A DNA stretch of 9,542 nucleotides from Acidobacteriota bacterium (GCA_963169175.1 CAUJFK010000254.1:1-9542), one strand, 5' to 3'; positions 1-6,675 are shown, numbered from the stretch's first letter. A program made the numbers and translations. The notes: generated by a model from the sequence alone, not told the origin.

Positions 1-1176
1 GAGACAAAGATCGGCCAGGCCGCACCGGTGCAGCTTTCTAACGGCAATCTGGACTATCTTGTGGAGGATGTTTCGTCAGACGGCTCAAAGATCCTCTACA
101 GCTCGTTGGGTGAATCTTCCGACCTATGGCGGATCGGCACGGAGAATTTGACCGAGTCGATATTGGCAAACGACGTTGCCGCGGAATACTGGGCCGATAT
201 TTCTCCGGATGGAGAACGTGTTGCGTTTCAATCGGTTGGGCAGGTGAACCGGCCGTTCTCGGGTTCGATAGACGTAGCGTCTGGATCGGCAGCCGCATCG
301 CCTGCTGTGGTTGCGTCGAATGGCTTCGCTCCGGCCTGGTCACCTGACGGAAAGTGGATAGCGTTTTTCAAGCGGGTTGCATCCGGCATTGAGGTATGGC
401 GGGTCGCGGCGACGGGCGAGGACTCGTTAAAACTTGCCGAAGGAACGATCCTGACACCGGGATACAGCACGGTCCCGTATCTGAAATTGGGTACAAACCA
501 CATTGAATGGTCGCCCGATAGCCTAAGCCTGGCATACTCAGCCAAATCGAATGGTGTGTCGAACATTCGACTGGTAGGGACGGACGGAACGCAGGACCGC
601 CAGTTGTCGGGGAACAAGGATGAAAACGAGACCTTGAGCGACCCGGCATGGATGCCGGACGGAAAGGGCCTAACGTTTTATTCGGAGTACACATCGCCGG
701 CGCCATCGCGCGAGCGAGGCTATCGCCTATGGCTTTATAGCCTGGACGATAGCTCTCAGCGGGCCATATACGATTCGCACGTAAGGTTCAGGGTCCTTGG
801 ACTTGCTTCAGACGGGAAGAATATTATAATTGCCCAGAATGAAAATTCCGCTGAATCGGCACCGGTCAGCGAAAAGGCAAATATTTACTCGCTGAATATT
901 GGAACAGGTGCCAGAACAGCGATCCAATCGATCGAGAATGTCTATTTGTACAACATTCAATTATCGCGAGATGGCCGGTCGATCGCATTTGTTTCCCGGA
1001 ACAATGGAGCTTCGACGATCTCGACCGTCGCGGCCAGCGGCGGTGTCCCGAATAGATTGCTTGTCGTGAATGATCCAAAGATACTTATTTCGACCCTCGC
1101 GTGGGCACCGGATGGAAAGTCGATAGTATTTGGAAAAGAAACCCATACAAACCTGTTATCAATGCTGACTGAATAG
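1..1176 (+). CDS. PD40/TolB-type beta-propeller protein, 3' part (5' end outside window)
   Basis: The frame is open from base 1, so a GTG at 28 is probably internal and the gene begins upstream of the window. The 391 visible residues contain about eight repeats of the PD40/WD40-like kind. Each has an (S/A)PDG-like turn followed by a short hydrophobic strand, for example ISPDGERVAF, WSPDGKWIAF, LSRDGRSIAF and WAPDGKSIVF, and often an xLWR or xVWR strand. These blades are typical of TolB-like propellers, which bind proteins or ligands and have no catalytic residues of their own. In Acidobacteriota such propellers often form the C-terminal half of winged-helix (CadC-like) regulators or Ser/Thr kinases. 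Which N-terminal part this one has cannot be seen. It ends with TAG 22 nt before the lipoprotein ATG, so the two may be co-transcribed. The fold is fairly sure; the function is unknown. Confidence 0.85.
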   Translation, partial: ETKIGQAAPVQLSNGNLDYLVEDVSSDGSKILYSSLGESSDLWRIGTENLTESILANDVAAEYWADISPDGERVAFQSVGQVNRPFSGSIDVASGSAAASPAVVASNGFAPAWSPDGKWIAFFKRVASGIEVWRVAATGEDSLKLAEGTILTPGYSTVPYLKLGTNHIEWSPDSLSLAYSAKSNGVSNIRLVGTDGTQDRQLSGNKDENETLSDPAWMPDGKGLTFYSEYTSPAPSRERGYRLWLYSLDDSSQRAIYDSHVRFRVLGLASDGKNIIIAQNENSAESAPVSEKANIYSLNIGTGARTAIQSIENVYLYNIQLSRDGRSIAFVSRNNGASTISTVAASGGVPNRLLVVNDPKILISTLAWAPDGKSIVFGKETHTNLLSMLTE

Positions 1177-1185
1177 ATCTTCAGT

Positions 1186-1190
1186 GGAGG
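1186..1190 (+). promoter_or_regulatory. Shine-Dalgarno that sets the lipoprotein start
   Basis: GGAGG lies 8 nt upstream of the ATG at 1199. This favours 1199 over the in-frame GTG at 1184, which lies in front of the GGAGG and has no ribosome binding site of its own. Confidence 0.8.
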
Positions 1191-1198
1191 AATTCATT

Positions 1199-1840
1199 AT
1201 GAACGAACTGATCAGAATGAGCCTCGCGATGGTTGTTTTTAGTACTATCGTGTTGAGCCTGGCCTGCGGAAGCGGCTCCCAAAATGCAAACGTTACCGAA
1301 GATGGGTTCGGCAAGCCGCCGAACCCCTGCAGCTCTTCCGATGTGACTACAAAGATGCGCGACCTCGATCAAAGGATAAGGAATGACGTCAAATATCAAA
1401 AGGGCACAAAGTTGCAGAAGCAGATCATGGACGGAACGTTCACTTTTACCTTGGTTCCGTTTTCGTCGCGAAATCTGATAGAACTCAAGTTGAATGGCCG
1501 GTTCCTGGGCAAGGGGAAGGGTGACACACAAACGGCTATGGAGGATTTCTTCGACATCATTGATGACTTCTTAAAGGAAGGTTGTATTCAAAAGGTCACG
1601 ATCAATGAGAAGACGGCAGGGACGGGGACCGCGACCAGTGGATTTGAGTGGCAACTCTGCGAACACCCCGACGTCTACTGCGACGGAGTTTGCCAACCGT
1701 CATGCGGGATACCTGGTACGAAACCGCCGGCGGACCCAACTGCTAACAGCAGCTCGAACTCAAACAACAAATCGAATTCAAACGTTAACGCGAATACAAG
1801 CGCAAATGCCAACACAACTACAAGTAACGGAAACTACTGA
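1199..1840 (+). CDS. small lipoprotein, possible divergent BON-like domain, Asn/Ser-rich tail
   Basis: The 213-residue product starts with a short basic n-region and a hydrophobic stretch ending in LSLAC, a lipobox. The mature protein would therefore begin at that Cys and be lipid-anchored. Residues about 45-135 form a compact domain with pattern helix, strand (LIELKLNGR), helix (an acidic DFFDIIDDFL stretch) and strand (IQKVTI). This loosely recalls BON domains found in exported proteins, but that assignment is weak. A Cys-rich patch follows (C-EHPDVY-C-DGV-C-QPS-C), then about 35 residues made almost only of Asn, Ser, Thr and Ala, probably disordered. Tails of this type are common on Acidobacteriota lipoproteins. 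It follows the propeller gene by 22 nt, and its last 35 nt overlap the next gene. Envelope location is well supported; the biochemical role is not known. Confidence 0.85.
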   Translation: MNELIRMSLAMVVFSTIVLSLACGSGSQNANVTEDGFGKPPNPCSSSDVTTKMRDLDQRIRNDVKYQKGTKLQKQIMDGTFTFTLVPFSSRNLIELKLNGRFLGKGKGDTQTAMEDFFDIIDDFLKEGCIQKVTINEKTAGTGTATSGFEWQLCEHPDVYCDGVCQPSCGIPGTKPPADPTANSSSNSNNKSNSNVNANTSANANTTTSNGNY

Positions 1841-2222
1841 CGATGCGAAGGGGCCGCAGGGTCAAACGCACTTTTATCGTTGGGAGGACATGCCCCGCGA
1901 ACGTGTCACCGACATGCTGGACCGGCGGCTTATAACGGCTGATCGGATGATGCTGGCGCACGTGTATCTGCAAAAGGGCTGTATCGTGCCGCGGCATTCG
2001 CATGAGAATGAACAGTTGACCTATATTCTCGAAGGTGCTCTCCATTTTTGGATCGGTGAGAACGGCGAGGAAGAGGTCACTGTTCGAGCGGGCGAAGTCC
2101 TGGTCATACCGTCGAACGTACTCCACAAGGCAGAAGCGCTCGAAGATACACTAGATGTGGACATCTTCAGCCCGCCGCGACAGGATTGGCTCGATAAGAC
2201 GGATGACTATTTGCGGAAGTAG
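1806..2222 (+). CDS. single-domain cupin protein
   Basis: The 138-residue product carries both cupin motifs. Motif 1 is G58-x5-H64-S-H66-x3-Q70-x6-G, in which Gln replaces the usual metal-binding Glu, a variation common in this family. Motif 2 is G97-x5-P102-x4-H107. His64, His66 and His107 probably bind a divalent metal. The phrase after motif 2 (HKAEALEDTLDVDIFSPPRQDWL) is shared with small cupins of unknown substrate. The open frame extends upstream to about 1605, but that part is antisense-like shadow over the lipoprotein. The ATG at 1806 is the first plausible start that keeps the conserved FYRWEDMP segment, and no other in-frame start lies between it and 1890. It has no clear Shine-Dalgarno and overlaps the lipoprotein by 35 nt, so translational coupling is likely. 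The reaction is unknown. Confidence 0.85.
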   Translation: MPTQLQVTETTDDAKGPQGQTHFYRWEDMPRERVTDMLDRRLITADRMMLAHVYLQKGCIVPRHSHENEQLTYILEGALHFWIGENGEEEVTVRAGEVLVIPSNVLHKAEALEDTLDVDIFSPPRQDWLDKTDDYLRK

Positions 2223-2428
2223 GCCCAAAGCGGATGTCCGAAGGTTCCCGCGACGTTCGCCCTGAGGACGCCGACCCTTGGTAATCTGGTTCGCTAGTTT
2301 CCTTCATCTTGTTCAGTGGTAAAGAGTTACGAACCACAGAATTAGATGAAGGAAATCTTAATTTCGGAACAATTTCGTCCAACCAGGACTATCTTAGAGC
2401 TTCTCAAACCTCCATTTATTGAATTTGC
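2223..2428. other. gene-free gap between cupin and SDR genes
   Basis: About 206 nt contain no supported reading frame. The only clear structure is the strong hairpin at 2298-2355. No convincing -35/-10 pair or Shine-Dalgarno was seen ahead of the SDR start. Confidence 0.6.
2298..2355. repeat. strong imperfect inverted repeat (58-nt hairpin)
   Basis: The arms 2298-2309 (TTTCCTTCATCT) and 2344-2355 (AGATGAAGGAAA) are perfect reverse complements. Pairing continues inward through 2320 and 2333 with two mismatches and one G-U, giving 21 paired positions of 23 around a 12-nt loop (2321-2332). No T-run follows on either strand, so it is not a textbook intrinsic terminator. It could be a non-canonical terminator or mRNA-end stabiliser for the cupin transcript, a leader structure for the SDR gene, or a small mobile repeat (MITE/REP-like). 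Confidence 0.8.
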
Positions 2429-3220
2429 ATGGATCTTGGAATTCAGGGAAAAGTTGCGTTAGTTGCGGCTTCCAGTCAGGGCCTTGGGTTAGCGGTTGCA
2501 GAGGAGTTGGCGGCTGAAGGGGCGAGGCTGGTTATGTGCGCGCGGGGCGAGGACGCGCTGCGGACAGCATGCGAGTCGATAGCGGAACGCTCGGGAGTTG
2601 AGGTGTTGGGAATCGCGGGAGACCTTTCGCAGCACGCCGATATCGAACGCATAGTCTACGCGGGGATTGACCGTTTTGGCCAGATCGATATTCTTGTCAC
2701 TAACTCCGGCGGCCCGCCAACCGGGGTTTTTGAGGGCCTGAGCCGGGAAGATTGGGAGGCTGCCGTAGGCGGATTGTTGTACAGCGTGATCGATTTGACT
2801 CGATCCGTTTTGCCGGGAATGAAAGAACGCGGTTGGGGCAGGATCTTGAACGTAACGTCGATCGCCGCAAAACAGCCTGTCGAAAACCTGATGTTGTCGA
2901 ACAGCATTCGGGCCGCCGTGACTGGTTTTGCAAAAACCCTTGCAAACGAGGTGGCTGCGTATGGCGTAACTGTCAATAACATCCTGCCCGGTTACACGGC
3001 GACGGATCGGGTTGAGGAGCTTGCTCGAACGCTGGGTGACCGTGAAGGCGTCGAAGCAGCCGACGTAAAGGCCCGGTGGGAATCAGAGATACCAATGCGC
3101 CGTCTCGGCCGGCCGGATGAATTTGCCGCACTCGCCGCCTTTCTTGTTTCCGAACGGGCAGGCTATATAACGGGATCGTCCATCACCGTTGACGGCGGAT
3201 GGGTCCGCTCCGTAATCTAA
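2429..3220 (+). CDS. atypical short-chain dehydrogenase/reductase (SDR), BKR-like
   Basis: The 263-residue protein has the SDR Rossmann layout: a cofactor loop A13-A-S-S-Q-G-L-G20 in place of TGxxxGxG, D65 after the third strand, an NSGG motif at 92-95 (NNAG/NAGG equivalent), a strand ending in Ser144, and a C-terminal ITGSSITVDGGW segment typical of beta-ketoacyl-ACP-reductase-like members. The catalytic YxxxK position, 13 residues after Ser144, reads S157-N-S-I-R161, so Tyr and Lys are Ser and Arg. This matches a known subgroup of BKR-like SDRs that lacks a perfect cofactor motif and tetrad. The protein probably still binds NAD(P), but the reaction and substrate are unknown. The start is the first ATG in frame and lacks a clear Shine-Dalgarno. 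Length and the C-terminus are normal for the family, so the gene looks intact. Confidence 0.9.
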   Translation: MDLGIQGKVALVAASSQGLGLAVAEELAAEGARLVMCARGEDALRTACESIAERSGVEVLGIAGDLSQHADIERIVYAGIDRFGQIDILVTNSGGPPTGVFEGLSREDWEAAVGGLLYSVIDLTRSVLPGMKERGWGRILNVTSIAAKQPVENLMLSNSIRAAVTGFAKTLANEVAAYGVTVNNILPGYTATDRVEELARTLGDREGVEAADVKARWESEIPMRRLGRPDEFAALAAFLVSERAGYITGSSITVDGGWVRSVI

Positions 3221-3281
3221 AGCGGGCCGATCCGATCCGTAATTCTAGATCAGATCACGACACTTGGTGAGATCCTATCCG

Positions 3282-3303
3282 AAGGCCATATGCAAACGGC
3301 CTT
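3282..3303. terminator. possible weak hairpin between convergent genes
   Basis: AAGGCC (3282-3287) and GGCCTT (3298-3303) can form a 6-bp stem with a 10-nt loop between the convergent SDR and pyrophosphatase genes. The position suits a shared terminator, but there is no T-run and the stem is short. Confidence 0.25.
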
Positions 3304-3355
3304 TCGATCATATTGAGTTATCCGCCACATTAGCCTTGGCCGGTCTCGTGCGTGA

Positions 3356-4012
3356 TCAGGCCGATGCATTGCCGGGGTGCGGGACTTCTTCGGAAGTACT
3401 CGAGTTTTCAAGGAAGGCCGCGTAATCGTTGCGGGCGGCTTCGATTACTTGATATGAGGCCACCCGTCCGTACGAGTATGGAATTTCGCAGACATTCGCT
3501 GCGTCAGGCAGGTTTTTGTATGTCAGAAAGTAATGTTCGAAGCGCTCCAAGATCCCCTTGGGCAAGTCAGCGATCTCACGATATTGCTCAAAGACCTTGT
3601 CACCCTTCAACACAGAGACTATCTTATCGTCAGCTTCACCGTTATCGATTAGGCAAAATCCGCCTATCGGCCGGGCTTTGAGGATGATGTCGCCGCGCGG
3701 GATGTGATGTTCGCTCAGGACAAGAATGTCGAGCGGATCGCGATCGCCGCGAGCTATATGAATAGCGGTCTTGCCTCGTGCAAGGGATGCGACGCCTTCA
3801 TCGCAGTATGTCCGCGGGATAAATCCATAGTTTGCGGGAACAACATTAGAATATTGCTGCGGCCGGTCGATTTTTAGGTATCCGGTTTCTTTATCGACCT
3901 CGTATTTCACCGTATCGCGCGGCACGATCTCAATGAAGACCGTGACTTCTTCCGGCGCACCATCACCGATCGGGATGCCGTGCCATGGATGGGCTTTGTT
4001 CGTTCGAACCAT
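3356..4012 (-). CDS. ppa: inorganic pyrophosphatase, family I (soluble)
   Basis: Hydrolyses pyrophosphate to phosphate in the cytoplasm, driving biosynthetic reactions. In the 218-residue product from ATG 4012, family I residues are recognisable: K37-Y-E39, the PANYGFIPRTY block around 59-69, the metal-binding Asp triad D90-R-D92-PL-D95, and D123...D128-D-K130. In the signature DxDPLD the second position is Arg rather than the usual Gly/Ser/Asn/Asp. About 20 extra residues lie between the RTY block and the triad, and the C-terminal part (HYFLTYK, then YSYGR and a final helix) marks the longer subtype that starts with a PWHGIPIG segment. A longer frame starting at TTG 4042 is possible, but ATG 4012, with AAGG just upstream, fits the family N-terminus better. 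The gene is head to head with the crotonase-like gene. Confidence 0.93.
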   Translation of the reverse strand: MVRTNKAHPWHGIPIGDGAPEEVTVFIEIVPRDTVKYEVDKETGYLKIDRPQQYSNVVPANYGFIPRTYCDEGVASLARGKTAIHIARGDRDPLDILVLSEHHIPRGDIILKARPIGGFCLIDNGEADDKIVSVLKGDKVFEQYREIADLPKGILERFEHYFLTYKNLPDAANVCEIPYSYGRVASYQVIEAARNDYAAFLENSSTSEEVPHPGNASA

Positions 4013-4024
4013 AGACCTTATTAT
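3996..4024 (+). promoter_or_regulatory. candidate sigma70-like promoter for the crotonase-like gene
   Basis: TTGTTC (3996-4001) and TATTAT (4019-4024) are 17 nt apart, which would start transcription about 10 nt before the ATG at 4042. The -10 is good but the -35 matches only in TTG, and the site lies partly inside the 5' end of the divergent pyrophosphatase gene. Only a candidate. Confidence 0.3.
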
Positions 4025-4041
4025 TGTCGCGGCGAAACTCA

Positions 4042-4608
4042 ATGTCTAACAGCGTCACAACTGAATCGCATCCGGGAACTCTAATAGTTCGATTCAACCG
4101 TCCGGAGATCCGAAACCCGTTGTCTCTGGACGTTCTTGCGGAACTTGAGCAGATACTGGACAGCATCTGGGTACTTCCAAAGCTGATCTTCACGGGATCC
4201 GGTGGAGTATTTGCTTCAGGGGCCGACCTCCGCGAGATCGCCGCCCTATCGCATGAAGAGGCGCCGGAATTTGCCCGTCGCGGGCAGGCGTTGATGGACG
4301 GGATCGCTGCGCTTCGCGTGCTGACGATCGCCTCGATCGAAGGCCCGTGTTTTGGCGGAGCGCTTGACCTCGCCCTCGCGTGCGATCGCCGTATCGCCGC
4401 GCCGGACGCAAGGTTTTGTCACCCTGGCACCGGATTGGGAATAATCACCGGATGGGGCGGCACACAGCGGTTGCCGCGCCTGGTTGGCGAATGTGCAACG
4501 CTGGAAATGCTCTTTACAGCCGAACCCATCGACGCAACCGATGCGAAAAGGATCGGGTTGATCGACGAGATCGCCACCGATCCGCTAGCCGCGGCGATCA
4601 AGTTTTGA
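4042..4608 (+). CDS. short crotonase-fold (enoyl-CoA hydratase-like) protein, C-terminally truncated, non-canonical active site
   Basis: The 188-residue product has the crotonase core: an N-terminal strand with FNRPEIRNPLS, the first oxyanion-hole segment ASGADLREI (58-66), the second around G105-G106, then ALACDRRIAAPDARF and GWGGTQRLPRLVG. The two glutamates that activate water in classical enoyl-CoA hydratases (Glu144 and Glu164 of the rat enzyme) align with D109 in GGALD and G129 in HPGTG, so normal hydratase activity is doubtful. The family is usually about 255-260 residues. This copy stops right after GLIDEIATDPLAAAIKF and lacks the last 65-70 residues that form the trimer-interface helices. 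No remnant was seen in other frames downstream, where the convergent gene begins. It may be a specialised crotonase or a decaying gene. ATG 4042 has no obvious Shine-Dalgarno. Confidence 0.8.
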   Translation: MSNSVTTESHPGTLIVRFNRPEIRNPLSLDVLAELEQILDSIWVLPKLIFTGSGGVFASGADLREIAALSHEEAPEFARRGQALMDGIAALRVLTIASIEGPCFGGALDLALACDRRIAAPDARFCHPGTGLGIITGWGGTQRLPRLVGECATLEMLFTAEPIDATDAKRIGLIDEIATDPLAAAIKF

Positions 4609-5545
4609 CAGTGCCTTTTACTTCCACGTCGGGTTTAGTGAAACTGTCGTAGTTGAATAAGATCTCGGTCTCTTTCCTTGCCGGCTGGCGGCCTTTGGGC
4701 CTGCGAAATTGTGTAAATACGATCCGCTTTGGGGTCAGGATCGCAAACGGACTGTTGTGATAATCAAGCTGTGTTTCAACGGCGATGACCGGCGTGGATC
4801 CGGCACCGTTTTGGATCGATACTCGGCGATCCTCCTTGCGGACCTGAAACGTCTCCCGGTCGATCCAGAATCTACCAGATACCCTTGCCACGGCATTGTC
4901 CGGCAGGTCGATATCAAAAACAAGTTCGGGCTTGCCATCATTTGCCATTTGTTTGGGGTCCATCGAAATATACCGTGTATCTCGCGTCTGATCGTACGTG
5001 ACCACATACACGCCGCGGCCGTCCAGTTCTTCTGTTCCACTAACGATAAATCTGAACGACGGCCGAATGTTGTCCGCCAGGACGACGGCCTGAAAAAGTG
5101 TCAGGCCGTTTATGAAAAGAGGATCATCGAAACGTGAGCCTTCTTTTTCGATACGTTCCCACTCCCGGGCGGAGTTGCTCCCGGCGGCGATCTCGGTGAA
5201 AAACTCCTCTGCACGCCTATCGGCATTTTCAACTGCGCGTCCGTCAACCGATATCACGTTTCGAAATTCACCTATCCTTCCGTTGGCCGGTGACTGGTAA
5301 ACGATGAACGTCGAAACGATCTCACGGCTCGATCTCACGCTGCCGCTCTTATCGAACATCCGAAACGACTTTGTTTCCCGCGACAGAAGATCTTTGAATT
5401 CATCGATATATCGGCCGCGTTGTACGACAGATTTGGCGATGATCTCTTCGACCGGCGGTACACGCGGCACCTGTCCCGTGACCGTCACTGCGAATACAAC
5501 AATTAGAAACGCCGTATGAGAGAGGAATTGCAAAGTAGGTTTCAT
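4598..5545 (-). CDS. exported protein of unknown function (possible LolA-like fold)
   Basis: From ATG 5545 the product is 315 residues and opens with a signal peptide: MKPT, a hydrophobic stretch (FLIVVFAVTV), then a TVTG-Q cleavage-like site. A longer start at ATG 5593 would add 16 residues ahead of the signal peptide, so 5545 is preferred, although neither has a good Shine-Dalgarno. The mature part has an N-terminal helical segment (VEEIIAKSVVQRGRYIDEFKD), then many alternating strands (FIVYQS, GVYVVTYDQT, VSGRFWIDRETFQVRKED, PKRIVFTQFRR). This pattern recalls periplasmic half-barrels such as LolA/outer-membrane lipoprotein sorting proteins, but I recognise no signature. Similar proteins of unknown role are frequent in Acidobacteriota. 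The last 11 bp overlap the 3' end of the convergent crotonase-like gene, and the gene is head to head with the NUDIX gene. Confidence 0.75.
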   Translation of the reverse strand: MKPTLQFLSHTAFLIVVFAVTVTGQVPRVPPVEEIIAKSVVQRGRYIDEFKDLLSRETKSFRMFDKSGSVRSSREIVSTFIVYQSPANGRIGEFRNVISVDGRAVENADRRAEEFFTEIAAGSNSAREWERIEKEGSRFDDPLFINGLTLFQAVVLADNIRPSFRFIVSGTEELDGRGVYVVTYDQTRDTRYISMDPKQMANDGKPELVFDIDLPDNAVARVSGRFWIDRETFQVRKEDRRVSIQNGAGSTPVIAVETQLDYHNSPFAILTPKRIVFTQFRRPKGRQPARKETEILFNYDSFTKPDVEVKGTVKT

Positions 5546-5612
5546 TACAACTTGCGGAAAATTCGACCTTAGCAAGAGAAAATACCGCTTCATTATTGTA
5601 TCATCCACGTTT

Positions 5613-6176
5613 ATGTCCAAGGTAGATATTTGGAATTGTGTGTCAACCGAGCAGATCGCCGATTGCCGTGTCTTTCGCGTCAGGCAGGATCATTGCATTC
5701 GAAATGGGAACGGTCAAACAAGTGATTTTTACGTTATCGAATCGCCGGACTGGGTCAATGTTATTCCAGTCACGGGTGAAGGGGATATTGTAATGATCGA
5801 GCAATTCAGGCAGGGAACCCGTGAGGTGACGCTTGAGCTGCCGGGCGGCATGATCGACGATGGCGAGGAGCCGGAGGCGGCGGCTCGGCGGGAACTTCTG
5901 GAAGAAACCGGCTACACTTCCACCGACTGGGTACTGATCGGGGCATCGAGGCCAAATCCGGCACTTCAGAGCAATACCATGTACCATTACCTGGCACGGA
6001 ACTGCAAGAAAACGTCCGAGATCTCGCTGGATGAGAACGAAAGTATTGCTGCAAAGCTTGTCACCAGGGATGAGGCGGAAACGCTCATCGCTGATGGGAC
6101 CATAACGCATTCGCTCGTGGTTGCCGCATTTTTATACCAGCGCATATTCGATGGCCGTGACCGGATTAGTCAGTAA
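5613..6176 (+). CDS. NUDIX hydrolase, ADP-ribose pyrophosphatase-like
   Basis: The 187-residue protein has a perfect Nudix box, Gx5Ex7REUxEExGU: G79, E85, R93, E94, E97, E98 and G100. The last glutamates bind the Mg2+ that helps split a nucleoside diphosphate linked to another group. The preceding DFYVIESPDWVNVIPVT and IVMIEQFRQGTREVTLELPGG segments resemble ADP-ribose/ADP-sugar pyrophosphatases (NudF-like). These hydrolyse ADP-ribose to AMP and ribose 5-phosphate, so that substrate is the best guess. The R-P-N-P-A region after the box (GASRPNPALQSN) fits this group too. Length is normal. ATG 5613 has no clear Shine-Dalgarno and is separated by 19-67 nt from the divergent gene, depending on that gene's true start. 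Confidence 0.9.
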   Translation: MSKVDIWNCVSTEQIADCRVFRVRQDHCIRNGNGQTSDFYVIESPDWVNVIPVTGEGDIVMIEQFRQGTREVTLELPGGMIDDGEEPEAAARRELLEETGYTSTDWVLIGASRPNPALQSNTMYHYLARNCKKTSEISLDENESIAAKLVTRDEAETLIADGTITHSLVVAAFLYQRIFDGRDRISQ

Positions 6177-6239
6177 ACCCGGATGGAGCCTTGCTCATAG
6201 GCGGGGTTACGCATTATTCTGATCGCACTGGATAGACAT

Positions 6240-6581
6240 ATGAAAGTTCAATTGGTCAGGATCGCCCACGCACGATCCGGCGACAAAGGTGATACCGCAA
6301 ACGTCGGAATTATTGTGTTCAAGAACGAATTGTATCCGGCGCTTGTACGTGAAGTGACAGCCGAGGCCGTAAAGGAACATTTTGGCCCAATGGTGCACGG
6401 CGATGTAGAGCGCTTTGAATTGCCAAATCTTAACGCGCTTAATTTTCTGCTGCACGGGTCACTCGGTGGCGGCGGCACGCTAAGCCTGATGACCGATGCC
6501 CAGGGGAAGACGTTTTCGACCGCGCTTCTCAGAATGTTCATTGATCTGACCGATGATGAGGCAAGGGCCTTGGACCGCTAA
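6240..6581 (+). CDS. stand-alone AtuA C-terminal-domain-like protein
   Basis: The 113-residue protein opens with VRIAHARSGDKGDTANVGIIVF and continues with LVREVTAEAVKEHFG, VERFELPNLNALNFLLHGSLGGGGT and a final STALLRMFIDL. This matches what I know of the small C-terminal domain (ferredoxin-like fold) of AtuA, a protein of acyclic terpene (citronellol/geraniol) utilisation, which also exists as an independent small protein. Its biochemical role is not established; stand-alone forms often lie near acyl-CoA carboxylase or enoyl-CoA hydratase genes. Here its downstream neighbours are a peptidase and, beyond the repeat cassette, an enoyl-CoA hydratase. ATG 6240 has only a weak GGA upstream. No full AtuA is visible in the window, so it is a naturally separate gene or a relic of one. 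Confidence 0.85.
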   Translation: MKVQLVRIAHARSGDKGDTANVGIIVFKNELYPALVREVTAEAVKEHFGPMVHGDVERFELPNLNALNFLLHGSLGGGGTLSLMTDAQGKTFSTALLRMFIDLTDDEARALDR

Positions 6582-6659
6582 CTGGCCTTAGCATCCGAAA
6601 TTCGATCAAAAAATGTTTCTGTAATGAACCATGCGCAGACTCCGCGTGTTTACCGCAGA

Positions 6660-6665
6660 TATAAT
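6660..6665 (+). promoter_or_regulatory. candidate -10 element for the M28 peptidase gene
   Basis: A perfect TATAAT lies 25 nt before the GTG start at 6690, and a start of transcription near 6672 would just include the ribosome binding site at 6676-6680. No good -35 was found at 16-18 nt. If this promoter is real, it excludes the upstream ATG at 6624 as the translation start. Confidence 0.4.
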
Positions 6666-6675
6666 TTTTCTATTT

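Noticed and set aside
1605..1805. N-terminal extension of the cupin reading frame
   Set aside because: It overlaps the lipoprotein in another frame, is rich in Arg/Thr/Gln with no domain features, and the cupin family begins near the FYRWEDMP segment.
4709..5137. 142-codon plus-strand frame
   Set aside because: Lies wholly antisense to the exported protein gene; the translated sequence is basic and featureless with no ribosome binding site.
5643..6110. 155-codon minus-strand frame
   Set aside because: Antisense shadow of the NUDIX gene, whose Nudix box is perfect.
6177..6239. Possible terminator after the NUDIX gene
   Set aside because: Only 4-5 bp stems (GAGC/GCTC, AACCC/GGGTT) without a T-run; not supportable.
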